Source of the DNA: Mollicutes bacterium
GTDB lineage: Bacteria > Bacillota_I > Bacilli_A > Izemoplasmatales > Izemoplasmataceae
DNA: 46,260 nt
Direction: 5' to 3'
Assembly (NCBI GenBank): GCA_003558105.1
Contig: PWMS01000076.1
Coordinates: 1-46,260 of the forward strand
Part shown: positions 8,700 through 17,068 of the stretch, piece after piece
How the letters are laid out: every line of letters starts with the position of its first letter
Position numbering within the stretch: position 1 is the stretch's first letter
Notes under the pieces: generated by a model
Told to the model about the DNA's origin: nothing
Databases searched by the model: none
Seen by the model: the letters and a program-made list of their open reading frames with translations, nothing else
Made by a program: the position numbers and the translations under genes

Positions 8700-10481
8700 C
8701 TATCCCTCCTCTTTGAATAGTTGTGTTTGTTGTTTGTAGAGTTCGGCGTACAAGCCTTGTTCTTTCAACAAGCTTTCATGGGTACCAAACGCTTTGATTT
8801 CACCATCTTCTAAGACGATGATCTTATCGGCTTCCATCGCGGTGGTGATACGGTGGGTGATGATAAAGACGGTGGTGTGTTGCCAGTGTTCCATCAAGGC
8901 GCGGCGAATTTGCAAGTCGGTCTCCGTATCGACCGCTGAGAGCGAATCATCGAAGATCAAGACCGGTTTTTGATGCAACAACATCCGCGCGATCGCCAAG
9001 CGTTGTTTTTGGCCACCCGATAAGGTGACCCCTCGCTCGCCGACAATCGTTTCATAGCCTTTGTCGAAGTCCGCGATATCGTCATGAACACGGGCGATGC
9101 CCGCGGCACGTTCGATTGCCTCAGGATCGGCATTGCGTTTCATAATACCGATATTTTCATAGACGGTTTTTGAGTATAAGAAAGGTTCTTGTAAAATGAT
9201 ACCGACGTTTTGACGGATGTGTTTTTTGTTGATGTTTTGAATGTTGGTCCCATCGAATAAAATCTCGCCACCCGTCGGTTCTAAGAGTCGAACCATCAAG
9301 TTCATCAAAGTCGATTTCCCGCTGCCGGTTTTACCGATCACCGCTAAGGTTTCCGATGGTTTAACCTCAAAGCTGATATTTTTCAATAACGGTTTGGTAT
9401 CGTCATCAAATTGGAACGTAACGTTCTTAAATTCAATATGACCTTCAATCTTAGGTTGATAAGCCGGATCGTCATGATGTTCACTGCGATGTTGCATGAT
9501 GTCATCGATGCGCTCTAAGGCGACGGTGGTTTTCCCAAAATCACCGATGATGCGCCCAAGTTGACGCAAAGGCCATACCACCATGCCGAGCAAGGTTAAA
9601 AAGGCAATAAATTGACCTGGACTCATCGCGCCCATCACGGTGTAATAGATCCCGAAGGAAGCGGTCAAGGTATATTGCATAAAGATAATAAAGTCGGTTG
9701 AACTCCAAAATAAGGCCATCAGTTTGGTTAGATGCATGCTTTCATCGCGAAACAATGTCGATGTTTCATCAAATTTGTCCATCTCATATTTTTCGTTTTG
9801 AAAGGCTTTAACCACCCGACTGCCCGTGACGTTTTCCTGGACCGCGGTGGTCATTTTCGCTTCGGCTTTCTCAACACGGTCAAAGACGTGTTTGACCCGT
9901 TTAAAATAGATGGCACCCGTGGTAAAGATAATCGGGGCCATCGCTAAAGAAATCAGCGTCATGATCCCGTTCATCAAAGCCATTTGGAATATCGCAAAGC
10001 CAACCAAGAAAAACAAGCGCGTCACATCGACCAATTGTTCACCGATAAAACGCCGGTAGGTATCGACATCGGTGGTGGTCCGTTGGATCAAATCACCGGT
10101 ATCGGCATGGGAGTGATAGCTAAACGATAAGTTTTGAATATGATTGTAAAGCGTGTTGCGCATTCTGTAGGCGACGGTTTCCATAAACGTCGCAAACGCG
10201 ATGCGGTTCAAAAAGACAAATATCAATCGAATCAGTGTAATAAGCACACTGGCCAAAGCGACGATAAGCAATTTATCTGCGACGCTATCGCCCAGTAAGT
10301 AACGGGTGATAAACGTAGGCAGTGCCGATGCTTCTGAGCCGAAAATATGGTCGATGATATGTTGCACAAAAAGGGGCGTTACTGAACGCAAGTATTGCAC
10401 CATCATCAAAAAGATAAATCCGATAATATAAAGATGAAAGTAACCCTTCATCCATGTGGTAAAACGTTGTAATTTCGACAT
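8700..10481 (-). CDS. Heterodimeric ABC exporter subunit A2 (degenerate Walker B)
   Basis: This 593-residue half-transporter has six membrane helices and a C-terminal ATPase. Walker A GKTGSGKST is near residue 381, the signature LSGGQ is canonical, and Walker B VLIFDDSLSAVD has Asp where catalytic Glu is expected. A switch His is present (IITHRITT). It supplies the intact signature to the partner's catalytic site. An upstream 15-codon extension is open, but ATG 10481 has AGGTG six bases before it. Only 30 bases separate this ATG from a strong intrinsic terminator at 10507-10541. The gene can therefore be expressed only by read-through, suggesting attenuation control. Confidence 0.92.
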   Translation of the reverse strand: MSKLQRFTTWMKGYFHLYIIGFIFLMMVQYLRSVTPLFVQHIIDHIFGSEASALPTFITRYLLGDSVADKLLIVALASVLITLIRLIFVFLNRIAFATFMETVAYRMRNTLYNHIQNLSFSYHSHADTGDLIQRTTTDVDTYRRFIGEQLVDVTRLFFLVGFAIFQMALMNGIMTLISLAMAPIIFTTGAIYFKRVKHVFDRVEKAEAKMTTAVQENVTGSRVVKAFQNEKYEMDKFDETSTLFRDESMHLTKLMALFWSSTDFIIFMQYTLTASFGIYYTVMGAMSPGQFIAFLTLLGMVVWPLRQLGRIIGDFGKTTVALERIDDIMQHRSEHHDDPAYQPKIEGHIEFKNVTFQFDDDTKPLLKNISFEVKPSETLAVIGKTGSGKSTLMNLMVRLLEPTGGEILFDGTNIQNINKKHIRQNVGIILQEPFLYSKTVYENIGIMKRNADPEAIERAAGIARVHDDIADFDKGYETIVGERGVTLSGGQKQRLAIARMLLHQKPVLIFDDSLSAVDTETDLQIRRALMEHWQHTTVFIITHRITTAMEADKIIVLEDGEIKAFGTHESLLKEQGLYAELYKQQTQLFKEEG

Positions 10482-10506
10482 GATGTTCACCTCAATTCTG
10501 TCGTAT

Positions 10507-10541
10507 AAAAAAGACCTTAACCCCAAAAGAGGTTAAGGTCT
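10507..10541 (-). terminator. Attenuator-like intrinsic terminator in the exporter leader
   Basis: On the minus strand AGACCTTAACCTC pairs with GGGGTTAAGGTCT around a TTTT loop. This gives 13 bp including one U-G pair, followed by TTTTTT. It lies between the leader and the ribosome site of the exporter gene at 10481, with no room for a promoter after it. A competing weak helix exists: UAAGG (10553-10557) can pair with CCUUA (10534-10538) of the terminator's 5' arm. Confidence 0.85.
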
Positions 10542-10619
10542 ATATATAACGGCCTTATTTTTACGCATGCTTAAAAATGACACATGCCCTCTTCTAATGT
10601 GTGAGTTATGATGACGCAT
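10533..10619 (-). CDS. Candidate leader peptide ORF B, ending inside the terminator stem
   Basis: This is a 28-codon frame beginning MRHHNSH and ending AVIYRP. Its TAA (10533-10535) lies inside the 5' arm of the attenuator hairpin. Internal starts are GTG at 10583, preceded by AGAGGG, and ATG at 10568. A ribosome paused near its end would cover the terminator's 5' arm, which is the usual design of ribosome-mediated attenuators. The first ATG has no good ribosome site, so the real start, if translated, is likely the GTG. Not a recognised protein. Confidence 0.35.
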   Translation of the reverse strand: MRHHNSHIRRGHVSFLSMRKNKAVIYRP

Positions 10620-10645
10620 TTTACATCTAGATATTTATTTAACAT
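10571..10645 (-). CDS. Candidate leader peptide ORF A
   Basis: This is a 24-codon frame starting MLNKYLDVK, with AGAGGAAGTG upstream of the ATG. It can also start seven codons earlier at TTG 10666, which has AAAGGA before it. It ends 29 bases before the attenuator stem and overlaps ORF B in another frame. Codon-scale evidence is thin. The alternative is that TTGACA at 10661-10666 is a -35 box, with TTAAAT 18 bases downstream as -10, in which case ORF A is not transcribed whole. Confidence 0.3.
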   Translation of the reverse strand: MLNKYLDVKCVIITHTLEEGMCHF

Positions 10646-10760
10646 GCGTTTCACTTCCTCTGTCAAGGTTTTTTCCTTTACACATTAAAAGGCTATCACA
10701 AGGGTTTTATAAAGTAAAGAGATTTTTACAAAAAAGTTAAAAAAGTACGATTATTTAGCT

Positions 10761-12620
10761 TTATTGTTCAAATTGGGCTTTGTAAAGACCGTAATAAAAG
10801 CCTTTTTCTTCCAATAAAGTCTCATGATTCCCCGACTCAATTAACGCGCCGTTGTGGATTACTAGAATTTTATCGGCAGCTTTGATCGTTTGGAGGCGAT
10901 GGGCAATTACGATCGATGTTCGGCCTTGCATCAGGGTTTTCATGCTGTCTTGTATCTTAGCTTCAGTGCGGGTATCGACGTTTGAGGTAGCTTCATCCAA
11001 GATCAATAAATCAGGATTGTTGAGCAAGGTTCTAGCAATACTGATCAATTGTCGTTCGCCTTGGGAGAAGTTTTGACCGCCCTCATAAATCTCGGTTTGA
11101 TAACCCTTCGGCAGTTTTGAAATAAAATCATGGGCGTTGGCCATTTTAGCGGCTTCGATGGCTTGCGCATCGTGCGCTTTTAGATCGCCGTAGCGGATGT
11201 TTTCCAAGACGGTCCCTTTAAATAGATGGGTATCTTGTAAGACGACGCCGATTCTTTTTCTTAAGGCATCAATTTTATAGTCTTTAATCGGCGTCTCATC
11301 AATGAGAATCTCGCCGCTTTGCACATCGTAAAAGCGATTGATGAGTTTGATGGTGGTGGTCTTACCCCCACCAGTAGGCCCGACGATGGCGATGACTTGG
11401 CCGCTTTTGGCGGAAAAGGTGATGTCTTTTAGAATTAGTTCGTGGCTATCGTAAGAAAAATCGACATGCCTAAACTCAATTGATCCACTAAATTTATCGA
11501 TCGCTTTGGTGCCATCTAAGGCATATTCGTTGTCCGCATCGATCAGTTCAAAGACCCGTTCTGCCCCGGCGATACCTTGCATTAAGGTATTGAAGAGTTG
11601 CGCTAAGTTGGCGATGGGCATCATAAACTGACGGGAATATTGTCCCACCCCTGCGATTTGACCAATCGTCACAAGCGCATCATAGCGCAAGTATAAAGCG
11701 GCGCCTACCGCCACGACGGTTAAAAACATCAAGTTGTTCATGAAGTGGATAAAGGGCCAGACAAGCCCACTGTAAAATTGAGCGCTAAAGCCCGCTTCTT
11801 TCAATTTATCGTTTTCCAATGAAAATTCTTCGATAAAGGGGGTTTCTTGGTTATAGAGTTTAACGGTTTTAAGACCACTGATGTTTTCTTCAATGATGCC
11901 GTTTAGTTTGGCCAAGTGGGTTTGTTGGGCTTTAAAGCCTTTGCGGGTCTTCTTCGAGATTTTCACGGTAAAAAGTACCATGATAGGCATAAATACGATG
12001 ACAATCAACCCTAAGGCCCAGTTGAGGTAAAACATCAAGACCAAAGAACCGACGATCACAATCGAAGAGTTAATGACTTCTAATATTACTTGTCCTAAAG
12101 AGTTGCTGATCAATTCTAAGTCGTTAGAAAGCCTAGAGACGATATCCCCAGCATCCATTTTATCGTAGTGTTTCATCGGGGCTTTCATCAATTGACCAAA
12201 GGCATCCGAACGGATTTTTTTAACGACACGTTGCGAGATTCTCACCATGATAAAACGCGATACGAAGCGCACCAAACTATTGAATAAAGCCAGGAAAATA
12301 ATGATGACGGCAATCCGGTAGACGGGGGTAAAATCAAGAAAATAGATATATTCATCGATCGCACGGGCAAATAAAATCGGCACAAGCAACGCCAAACTAG
12401 TGGCGATAAACAACATGATAAATATCAAAAAGACGGCGTATTTATAAACGCCCATATAACCAAGCAAACGCTTTAAGGTTTCTTTAATTTGCTTGGGCTG
12501 GGCCAAACCAGGCGTATTATGCCCACCGCCGGTTGGTCGGTTTCTAGAATCGTTTAAGTCAATTTCTTTTCTCAGCTTTTCATTGAGGGCTTGCTTGTTG
12601 AGGATTTTAGTTTTGGACAT
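10761..12620 (-). CDS. Heterodimeric ABC exporter subunit B1 (canonical Walker B)
   Basis: This 619-residue half-transporter has an N-terminal cytosolic tail of about 55 residues (GGGHNTPG motif), six membrane helices and an ATPase domain. Walker A GPTGGGKTT is near residue 413, Walker B LLILDEATSNVD keeps Glu, and the switch His is in IVIAHRLQT. The signature is degenerate (NFSQGERQ). It pairs with the gene immediately upstream, whose 3' end it overlaps by 14 bases. A GTG three codons earlier is in frame, but ATG 12620 has GGGGGTG at proper spacing. It is last gene of the TetR-exporter operon, and no clear terminator follows before the leader at 10760. Confidence 0.92.
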   Translation of the reverse strand: MSKTKILNKQALNEKLRKEIDLNDSRNRPTGGGHNTPGLAQPKQIKETLKRLLGYMGVYKYAVFLIFIMLFIATSLALLVPILFARAIDEYIYFLDFTPVYRIAVIIIFLALFNSLVRFVSRFIMVRISQRVVKKIRSDAFGQLMKAPMKHYDKMDAGDIVSRLSNDLELISNSLGQVILEVINSSIVIVGSLVLMFYLNWALGLIVIVFMPIMVLFTVKISKKTRKGFKAQQTHLAKLNGIIEENISGLKTVKLYNQETPFIEEFSLENDKLKEAGFSAQFYSGLVWPFIHFMNNLMFLTVVAVGAALYLRYDALVTIGQIAGVGQYSRQFMMPIANLAQLFNTLMQGIAGAERVFELIDADNEYALDGTKAIDKFSGSIEFRHVDFSYDSHELILKDITFSAKSGQVIAIVGPTGGGKTTTIKLINRFYDVQSGEILIDETPIKDYKIDALRKRIGVVLQDTHLFKGTVLENIRYGDLKAHDAQAIEAAKMANAHDFISKLPKGYQTEIYEGGQNFSQGERQLISIARTLLNNPDLLILDEATSNVDTRTEAKIQDSMKTLMQGRTSIVIAHRLQTIKAADKILVIHNGALIESGNHETLLEEKGFYYGLYKAQFEQ

Positions 12621-14373
12621 CGTAAGCACCCCCTAAGCCGAGTTGGCTGTTGGCGATCTCACGATAAACTTGTGAGGTTTTTAATAAATCATCGTGGGTC
12701 CCAAACCCATCGACTTTACCATCGTTGGCAAAGACCAAGATTTTATCGAGTTTTTTAACCGTGGCGACTTTTTGAGAGATCAAAAGCAACGTCGGTTGAT
12801 AATCCAAGGCATCGATGTGTTGTAAGATTTTTTGTTCACTGGCCGCATCCACGGCACTGGTCGCATCATCAAAAATCAAGATCTTGGGTTTTTTAATCAT
12901 CGCACGGGCGATGGAAAGACGTTGTTTTTGGCCCCCGGAGAGATTGGTGCCTTTCGGCCGTATCAGGTAGTTATAACCATCCGCTTTTTCCTGAATAAAA
13001 TCGTACAATAAAGCGCTTTTTGAGGCTTTATCCAGCGCGTTAATATCCGCATCTTTCAAACCTTGCATCATATTGGTGGCCATAGAACCGCTAAAGATAT
13101 TGGCGTTTTGTGTCACAAACCCTACTTGCTCGCGCAAGGATGGAATATCAAAATCTTTAACGTTGATCTCATCGATGAGAATCCGGCCGCGCTTGACATC
13201 GTATAGACGCGGTATGAGATAAACAAAGGTACTCTTACCACTGCCTGTAGAACCAATCACACCGATTTTTTCACCAGGATTAATCGTCAGCTTGACATCT
13301 TTTAAAACCCAGTTCCCGTTTTCACCATAACCAAAGCTAACATCATCAAACATAATCCTACCTGCAATGGTGGGTTGTTGCCCTTTCACAGGATTGGTTA
13401 AATCAATCGTGGTATTAAAGATCTCATTGATACGGGCCGCAGACACATTGGCACGAGATAAAAAGATCATCACCATCGCAAACATCATCAAGCCGATGAG
13501 AATTTGCATGCTATAGGAATTAAAGGCCATGATTAAACCGACTTGCGGCACACCGTTTTGCATTAGTTGTCCTTGGGTTAAATAGTATGTACCGACGATT
13601 AAAATTCCCGCCAGACCCAAATTGAAGATAAAGTTTATCACGGGATCGGCAAACGCCATCACCGTCTCTGCGGCGGTGTTGACTTTTCGGTAATTTTCGT
13701 TGGTATTTTCATAGCGATTGGTCTCATAATCCTGTGAGACAAAGGATTTTATAACCTGGGGTGCGTTGGCGTTTTCAAGCGCGACGTTGTTAAGCTCATC
13801 AAGCGCTTTTTGTACCTTTTTAAAGCGTGGGTAGGCAAAATACATGATAATGAGAATCGAGATGATTAAAAGCGGTAAGGTGACATAAAACACTTGTGAT
13901 AGTAAAATTGAGGTTCTTAGCGCTAAAAACACGCCCACCATCATCATCAGGGGCGCTCTTAATACAATTCTAAGCATCATCGTAAAAAACATCTCAACGC
14001 GCATGACATCGTTGGTCGCGTTGGTAATCAAGCGGCTTTGTTTTAAATCATCGACATTTTTAAACGACAAGGTTTGGATGCGTTTAAAGACATCTAAGCG
14101 CAGATTCGCCGTGGCGTATTGAGAAACCTTTTGTGAAGTATAGGTGTTGATAATACCACTTACAATGCCAAAAAACGCTAGTGCTAACATGATTCCCCCG
14201 GTATGTAACACCGAATTGAAATCACCCGCGGGCAGTGCCACATCGATGATATCGATGATTAAAAATGGAATATAAAAGCTGACAAACACTTGTACAAACA
14301 TCGTCAGCGCCGCAATGAGGACATAAAATTTAAACGGTTTGATATAACCGATGACACCAAATATATCACGCAT
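12607..14373 (-). CDS. Heterodimeric ABC exporter subunit B2 (degenerate site, switch His to Gln)
   Basis: This 588-residue half-transporter has six membrane helices and an ATPase with Walker A GSTGSGKST near residue 373 and canonical signature LSGGQ. Walker B ILIFDDATSAVD has Asp for Glu, and the H-loop reads LLISQKVATV, with Gln replacing the switch histidine. Both changes mark the non-catalytic half of heterodimeric exporters of the LmrC/BmrC kind. The frame is open 27 codons upstream, but ATG 14373 follows GAGGGAAC and overlaps the TetR stop by 8 bases, so translation is coupled to the repressor. Substrate unknown. Confidence 0.92.
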   Translation of the reverse strand: MRDIFGVIGYIKPFKFYVLIAALTMFVQVFVSFYIPFLIIDIIDVALPAGDFNSVLHTGGIMLALAFFGIVSGIINTYTSQKVSQYATANLRLDVFKRIQTLSFKNVDDLKQSRLITNATNDVMRVEMFFTMMLRIVLRAPLMMMVGVFLALRTSILLSQVFYVTLPLLIISILIIMYFAYPRFKKVQKALDELNNVALENANAPQVIKSFVSQDYETNRYENTNENYRKVNTAAETVMAFADPVINFIFNLGLAGILIVGTYYLTQGQLMQNGVPQVGLIMAFNSYSMQILIGLMMFAMVMIFLSRANVSAARINEIFNTTIDLTNPVKGQQPTIAGRIMFDDVSFGYGENGNWVLKDVKLTINPGEKIGVIGSTGSGKSTFVYLIPRLYDVKRGRILIDEINVKDFDIPSLREQVGFVTQNANIFSGSMATNMMQGLKDADINALDKASKSALLYDFIQEKADGYNYLIRPKGTNLSGGQKQRLSIARAMIKKPKILIFDDATSAVDAASEQKILQHIDALDYQPTLLLISQKVATVKKLDKILVFANDGKVDGFGTHDDLLKTSQVYREIANSQLGLGGAYDVQN

Positions 14374-14983
14374 ACAGTTCCCTCGCTCCCTTGTATAAAA
14401 CATCAACAAAGAAACGATAGTCTTGATAAGCTTGCTTGTAGGTTTCACTTTCATTGATGATCTTATGTATTTTTTGGAATTTAATGTGTTGAATCCAGTG
14501 CATCAGCTTTAGAATTTTATCGGCTTCAAGGGACGATAAGACCTTCAAATCTAAAATATTCAAAAGCTTTTGGAAAAATTGTTCTTGGCGCTCTTTCATA
14601 AATTCAAGTGAGATATTTATCATTTTACGTTCTTTAAAAAACTTTCCCAGTAAAATAATATGATCAGAGGTACTTAAAAAGGCATAATCACTGGCAAAAC
14701 TTTCCAAAGCCCAAGCATGCAAAGTATGCTTCTTTGTCGTCTTTAGCACCTTTTCAAGATGCTTGGTTTCATAAGCTTCTAAAGTTATCACAAATAAATG
14801 TTGGTAAAGGTCCTCTAGCGATGTGAAATATTGATAAAAGCTGCCTCTGGGAATATCGGCAGCTTTGATGATCATCGCGATATTAACATTGGTATAGGGG
14901 ACGTTTAAAAAAACCTGTTTGGCCTTTTGTTCAATGTGTGATTGTTTGCTTGTAGACAAGCGATAAAAAGTATCCTTAGGCAT
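14366..14983 (-). CDS. TetR-family repressor of the adjacent ABC exporter
   Basis: This 205-residue protein has an N-terminal TetR helix-turn-helix at about residues 15-60. It includes NVNIAMIIKAADIPRGSFYQYFTSLEDLYQHLF, split here as NVNIAMIIKAA and IPRGSFYQYF. The C-terminal ligand/dimer domain is not similar to anything I can name. It is the first gene of the operon with exporter subunits B2 and B1, and a perfect 5-3-5 inverted repeat lies just upstream. Autorepression, with release by an exporter substrate, is the usual logic. The ATG is preceded by AAAGGAGG. Confidence 0.88.
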   Translation of the reverse strand: MPKDTFYRLSTSKQSHIEQKAKQVFLNVPYTNVNIAMIIKAADIPRGSFYQYFTSLEDLYQHLFVITLEAYETKHLEKVLKTTKKHTLHAWALESFASDYAFLSTSDHIILLGKFFKERKMINISLEFMKERQEQFFQKLLNILDLKVLSSLEADKILKLMHWIQHIKFQKIHKIINESETYKQAYQDYRFFVDVLYKGARELYA

Positions 14984-14997
14984 AAAGGCCTCCTTTA

Positions 14998-15010
14998 TGA
15001 CAATGTGTCA
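14998..15010 (-). promoter_or_regulatory. Putative TetR operator
   Basis: The perfect inverted repeat TGACA-ATG-TGTCA (read on the plus strand) lies 15 bases upstream of the TetR start. It overlaps the likely transcription start after a TATTAA box. Confidence 0.65.
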
Positions 15011-15021
15011 TTAATAGGGTA

Positions 15022-15049
15022 AAAATAAAACCTACATAGCGTAGGTTTT
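15022..15049 (-). terminator. Intrinsic terminator of the DUF2188 gene
   Basis: A 9-bp stem (AAAACCTAC with GTAGGTTTT), starting within the stop codon of the upstream gene, is followed by a T-rich tail on the minus strand. Confidence 0.8.
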
Positions 15050-15488
15050 AAATGTCTCTTGGCGTACCATCGGATTTATACACGATGTGTTCAAGATCTT
15101 CTTCCTTCGCAAAGTCGATGGCTTCTTTTTGATACTTAAAGACACGGTAAGCTTTATCGGCGCCTGCTTTCATAACTTGCCAGCCATCTTTGTGTTTTTT
15201 AATATGATAGACGGGTTTGTCGCTAGCTGTTTCTTTCTTAGGTACCGCTTTTGGCTTAGCTTCCGACTGTGGTTTTTTCGTCTCTACTTCTTCGGTATCG
15301 GTTTTACTTGGTACCTCTTGTTTTTCGATGTCTTTGTCATCTTCAATCGTTTTTAAATTTTTGAGTTCTTCGTTAACATCCTGTAAAGATACATCCTTAC
15401 TTTCAGCTTCTGGTTGTGCTTGCCCTTGGGGTTTTTCTACTTTCTCTTCTTTCTTTTTTTTACCAAAAAGCTTTTTAAGAATTCCCAT
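15048..15488 (-). CDS. Lysine/glutamate-rich protein with C-terminal DUF2188 domain
   Basis: This 146-residue protein has a basic N-terminus (MGILKKLFGKKKKEEK), a long low-complexity charged linker (about 15-92) rich in Glu, Lys and Pro, and a C-terminal DUF2188 domain. That domain (YHIKKHKDGWQVMKAGADKA, then AIDFAKE and YKSDGTPRDI) is a small fold found in many bacteria with no settled role. The basic start could associate with the membrane or nucleic acid; this is inference. It has its own promoter and terminator, so it is probably monocistronic. The ATG is preceded by GAGGGTG. Confidence 0.8.
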   Translation of the reverse strand: MGILKKLFGKKKKEEKVEKPQGQAQPEAESKDVSLQDVNEELKNLKTIEDDKDIEKQEVPSKTDTEEVETKKPQSEAKPKAVPKKETASDKPVYHIKKHKDGWQVMKAGADKAYRVFKYQKEAIDFAKEEDLEHIVYKSDGTPRDI

Positions 15489-15542
15489 GAAAACACCCTC
15501 ATTTCCATTTTATTATTTTTTTTATTAAAGCTTCTCTTTCAA

Positions 15543-15570
15543 GTATTATCCTATCATAGGCAAGGGTAAA
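15543..15570 (-). promoter_or_regulatory. Putative promoter of the DUF2188 gene
   Basis: TTTACC and TAATAC are 16 bases apart on the minus strand, about 55 bases before the ATG. A second TTGCCT/TATGAT combination overlaps it with poor spacing. Confidence 0.4.
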
Positions 15571-15649
15571 AGGCAATTGATAATGCTCATTGTTTAGACG
15601 TCTTTTATCGGTTCTAAATCGCTGTATTTCTGTTTTTATACAAACTAGA

Positions 15650-17041
15650 TTACTTTGTCATGATCTTACATATAGCCTCAATTTTCATAGGACGATAAAA
15701 GTAATACCCTTGAATATATTTGATATTTAAATCACGCATAAATTCAAAAGCGTCTTTACTTTCAACCCCTTCGACAATAACATCAAGTTCAAAGGCTAAG
15801 GCTAAATTGACCATCGCTTTAACCAACGCTTGATTCGAGGCGCTGTTTAATATATCGTTTACGAACATTTTATCGATTTTAATACGATCCAAGGTGTTTC
15901 TTGAAAGTCTCAACATCGAGGAATAGCCTGAACCAAAATCGTCAATCGCAACTTTGAATCCAAGGTTTCTTAACGATTCGATGAACTTAGATTCATCAGC
16001 CAAGCCTTCAGGGTCTAGGGTTTCAGTAAATTCAATAACGATGTTTGATGCCTCGATGTTATACCGTGCAAGCAATGATTTAAGATAATCGACAAACGTT
16101 AAACTGCGGACTTCACGCGCCGAGATGTTCATCGACAAAAATTCAAAATCGACCTTGTTTTCTTTTAAAAGACGGTAAGCTTCAAACGTTTTTCTAGCGA
16201 CCAAGCGATCGATGTCTTCAATCATGTTGAAACGTTCGGCGTAATAGATCAAATCTGAGGCAAAAAGTAAGCGGTGTTTATCTTCAATCCTGATCAGCGA
16301 TTCAAAACCGACAATTTTTTCATCCTTCGCTGTGACAATCGGTTGAAACTCGAGATAAAAGCTATCGTTTTTAATCGCATCCTTTAAAAGATGAAACATA
16401 TCAAAAGCGTTGTGGTGTTCATCTTTTAAAGCGGAGGCATAAACGACCATTTGGTCTTTACCGATCCCTTTAGCTTCATCCAAAGCGAGTTCGCTTCTTA
16501 AAATCGCATCGTAAAATTTAGGGTTGGTATCTTTAATATCATAACGTCCGATGCTGACGGTTAAAACAATATCTTGGTCTTCCATTAGATATGGTTCTTT
16601 CAGCTTTTTAAGCAATTTTTTGGAAAACGTTCGATCGTGGTCTTCTTCTAGTGCGTTTAGGACGATAAAGCGATCGGAATGTACTCTGAAAACGCGATCG
16701 TGATCAACGACGGATTTTAGTCTTTTGCCGAATTCGGCTAAAATATTATTGGCGATATGAAATCCGAATAGATCGTTGTAGTTTTTAAAGTTATCGATAT
16801 TGATATAATACATAGCGACATCCCGGTCGAAATCGACCAGGATGTCGGTGAAATGTTGTTCTAGGTAAGTGCTTTTTTTCACACTACTCAAAGCGTCGTT
16901 ATAAAGCATATCACGGTAGGTTTTTAAATGGCGTGTGCGGATAAAGTTATACGCCAAAAGGGCGATAATGATGCCTACCGCGCCGAAAAGAAAGATATAG
17001 AAATTTTCGATAAATACATTTGTAAATAAGTTGATTAACAT
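15650..17041 (-). CDS. Membrane-anchored degenerate GGDEF / EAL phosphodiesterase
   Basis: This 463-residue protein probably hydrolyses c-di-GMP. One membrane helix spans about residues 12-33. The GGDEF-like domain (about 45-205) has HSDRF in place of GGDEF, so cyclase activity is unlikely and it may instead bind GTP or act as a regulator. The EAL domain (about 215-460) keeps the metal and catalytic residues: FESLIR (Glu of EAL), MNIS, IEFTET, the DDFGSGYSS loop, IKIDKMF, EGVES and IQGYYFYRP. The ATG follows GAGGTGACTCC. It is 27 bases after the aldo/keto reductase gene and may be co-transcribed. No terminator was found downstream. Confidence 0.9.
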   Translation of the reverse strand: MLINLFTNVFIENFYIFLFGAVGIIIALLAYNFIRTRHLKTYRDMLYNDALSSVKKSTYLEQHFTDILVDFDRDVAMYYINIDNFKNYNDLFGFHIANNILAEFGKRLKSVVDHDRVFRVHSDRFIVLNALEEDHDRTFSKKLLKKLKEPYLMEDQDIVLTVSIGRYDIKDTNPKFYDAILRSELALDEAKGIGKDQMVVYASALKDEHHNAFDMFHLLKDAIKNDSFYLEFQPIVTAKDEKIVGFESLIRIEDKHRLLFASDLIYYAERFNMIEDIDRLVARKTFEAYRLLKENKVDFEFLSMNISAREVRSLTFVDYLKSLLARYNIEASNIVIEFTETLDPEGLADESKFIESLRNLGFKVAIDDFGSGYSSMLRLSRNTLDRIKIDKMFVNDILNSASNQALVKAMVNLALAFELDVIVEGVESKDAFEFMRDLNIKYIQGYYFYRPMKIEAICKIMTK

Positions 17042-17068
17042 GGAGTCACCTCAAAGTTTCTGTGTTGT

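Larger units (their letters stand above)
10482..10760 (-). promoter_or_regulatory. Long structured leader of the ABC exporter A operon
   Basis: This 279-base gap holds no conventional gene. It contains several mutually exclusive pairings on the minus strand: ACGCAT (start of ORF A) can pair with ATGCGT at 10614-10619 or with CATGCGT after ORF A. ACACAT pairs with ATGTGT inside ORF A, and GCATG with CATGC after it. The terminator at 10507-10541 closes the leader. The layout resembles antibiotic-responsive transcription attenuators upstream of drug exporters such as bmrCD. No T-box or known metabolite aptamer core was recognised. Confidence 0.55.

Noticed and set aside
10482-10760. T-box or metabolite riboswitch in the exporter leader
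   Set aside because: No T-box consensus and no recognisable aptamer core; leader ORFs plus terminator fit ribosome-mediated attenuation better.
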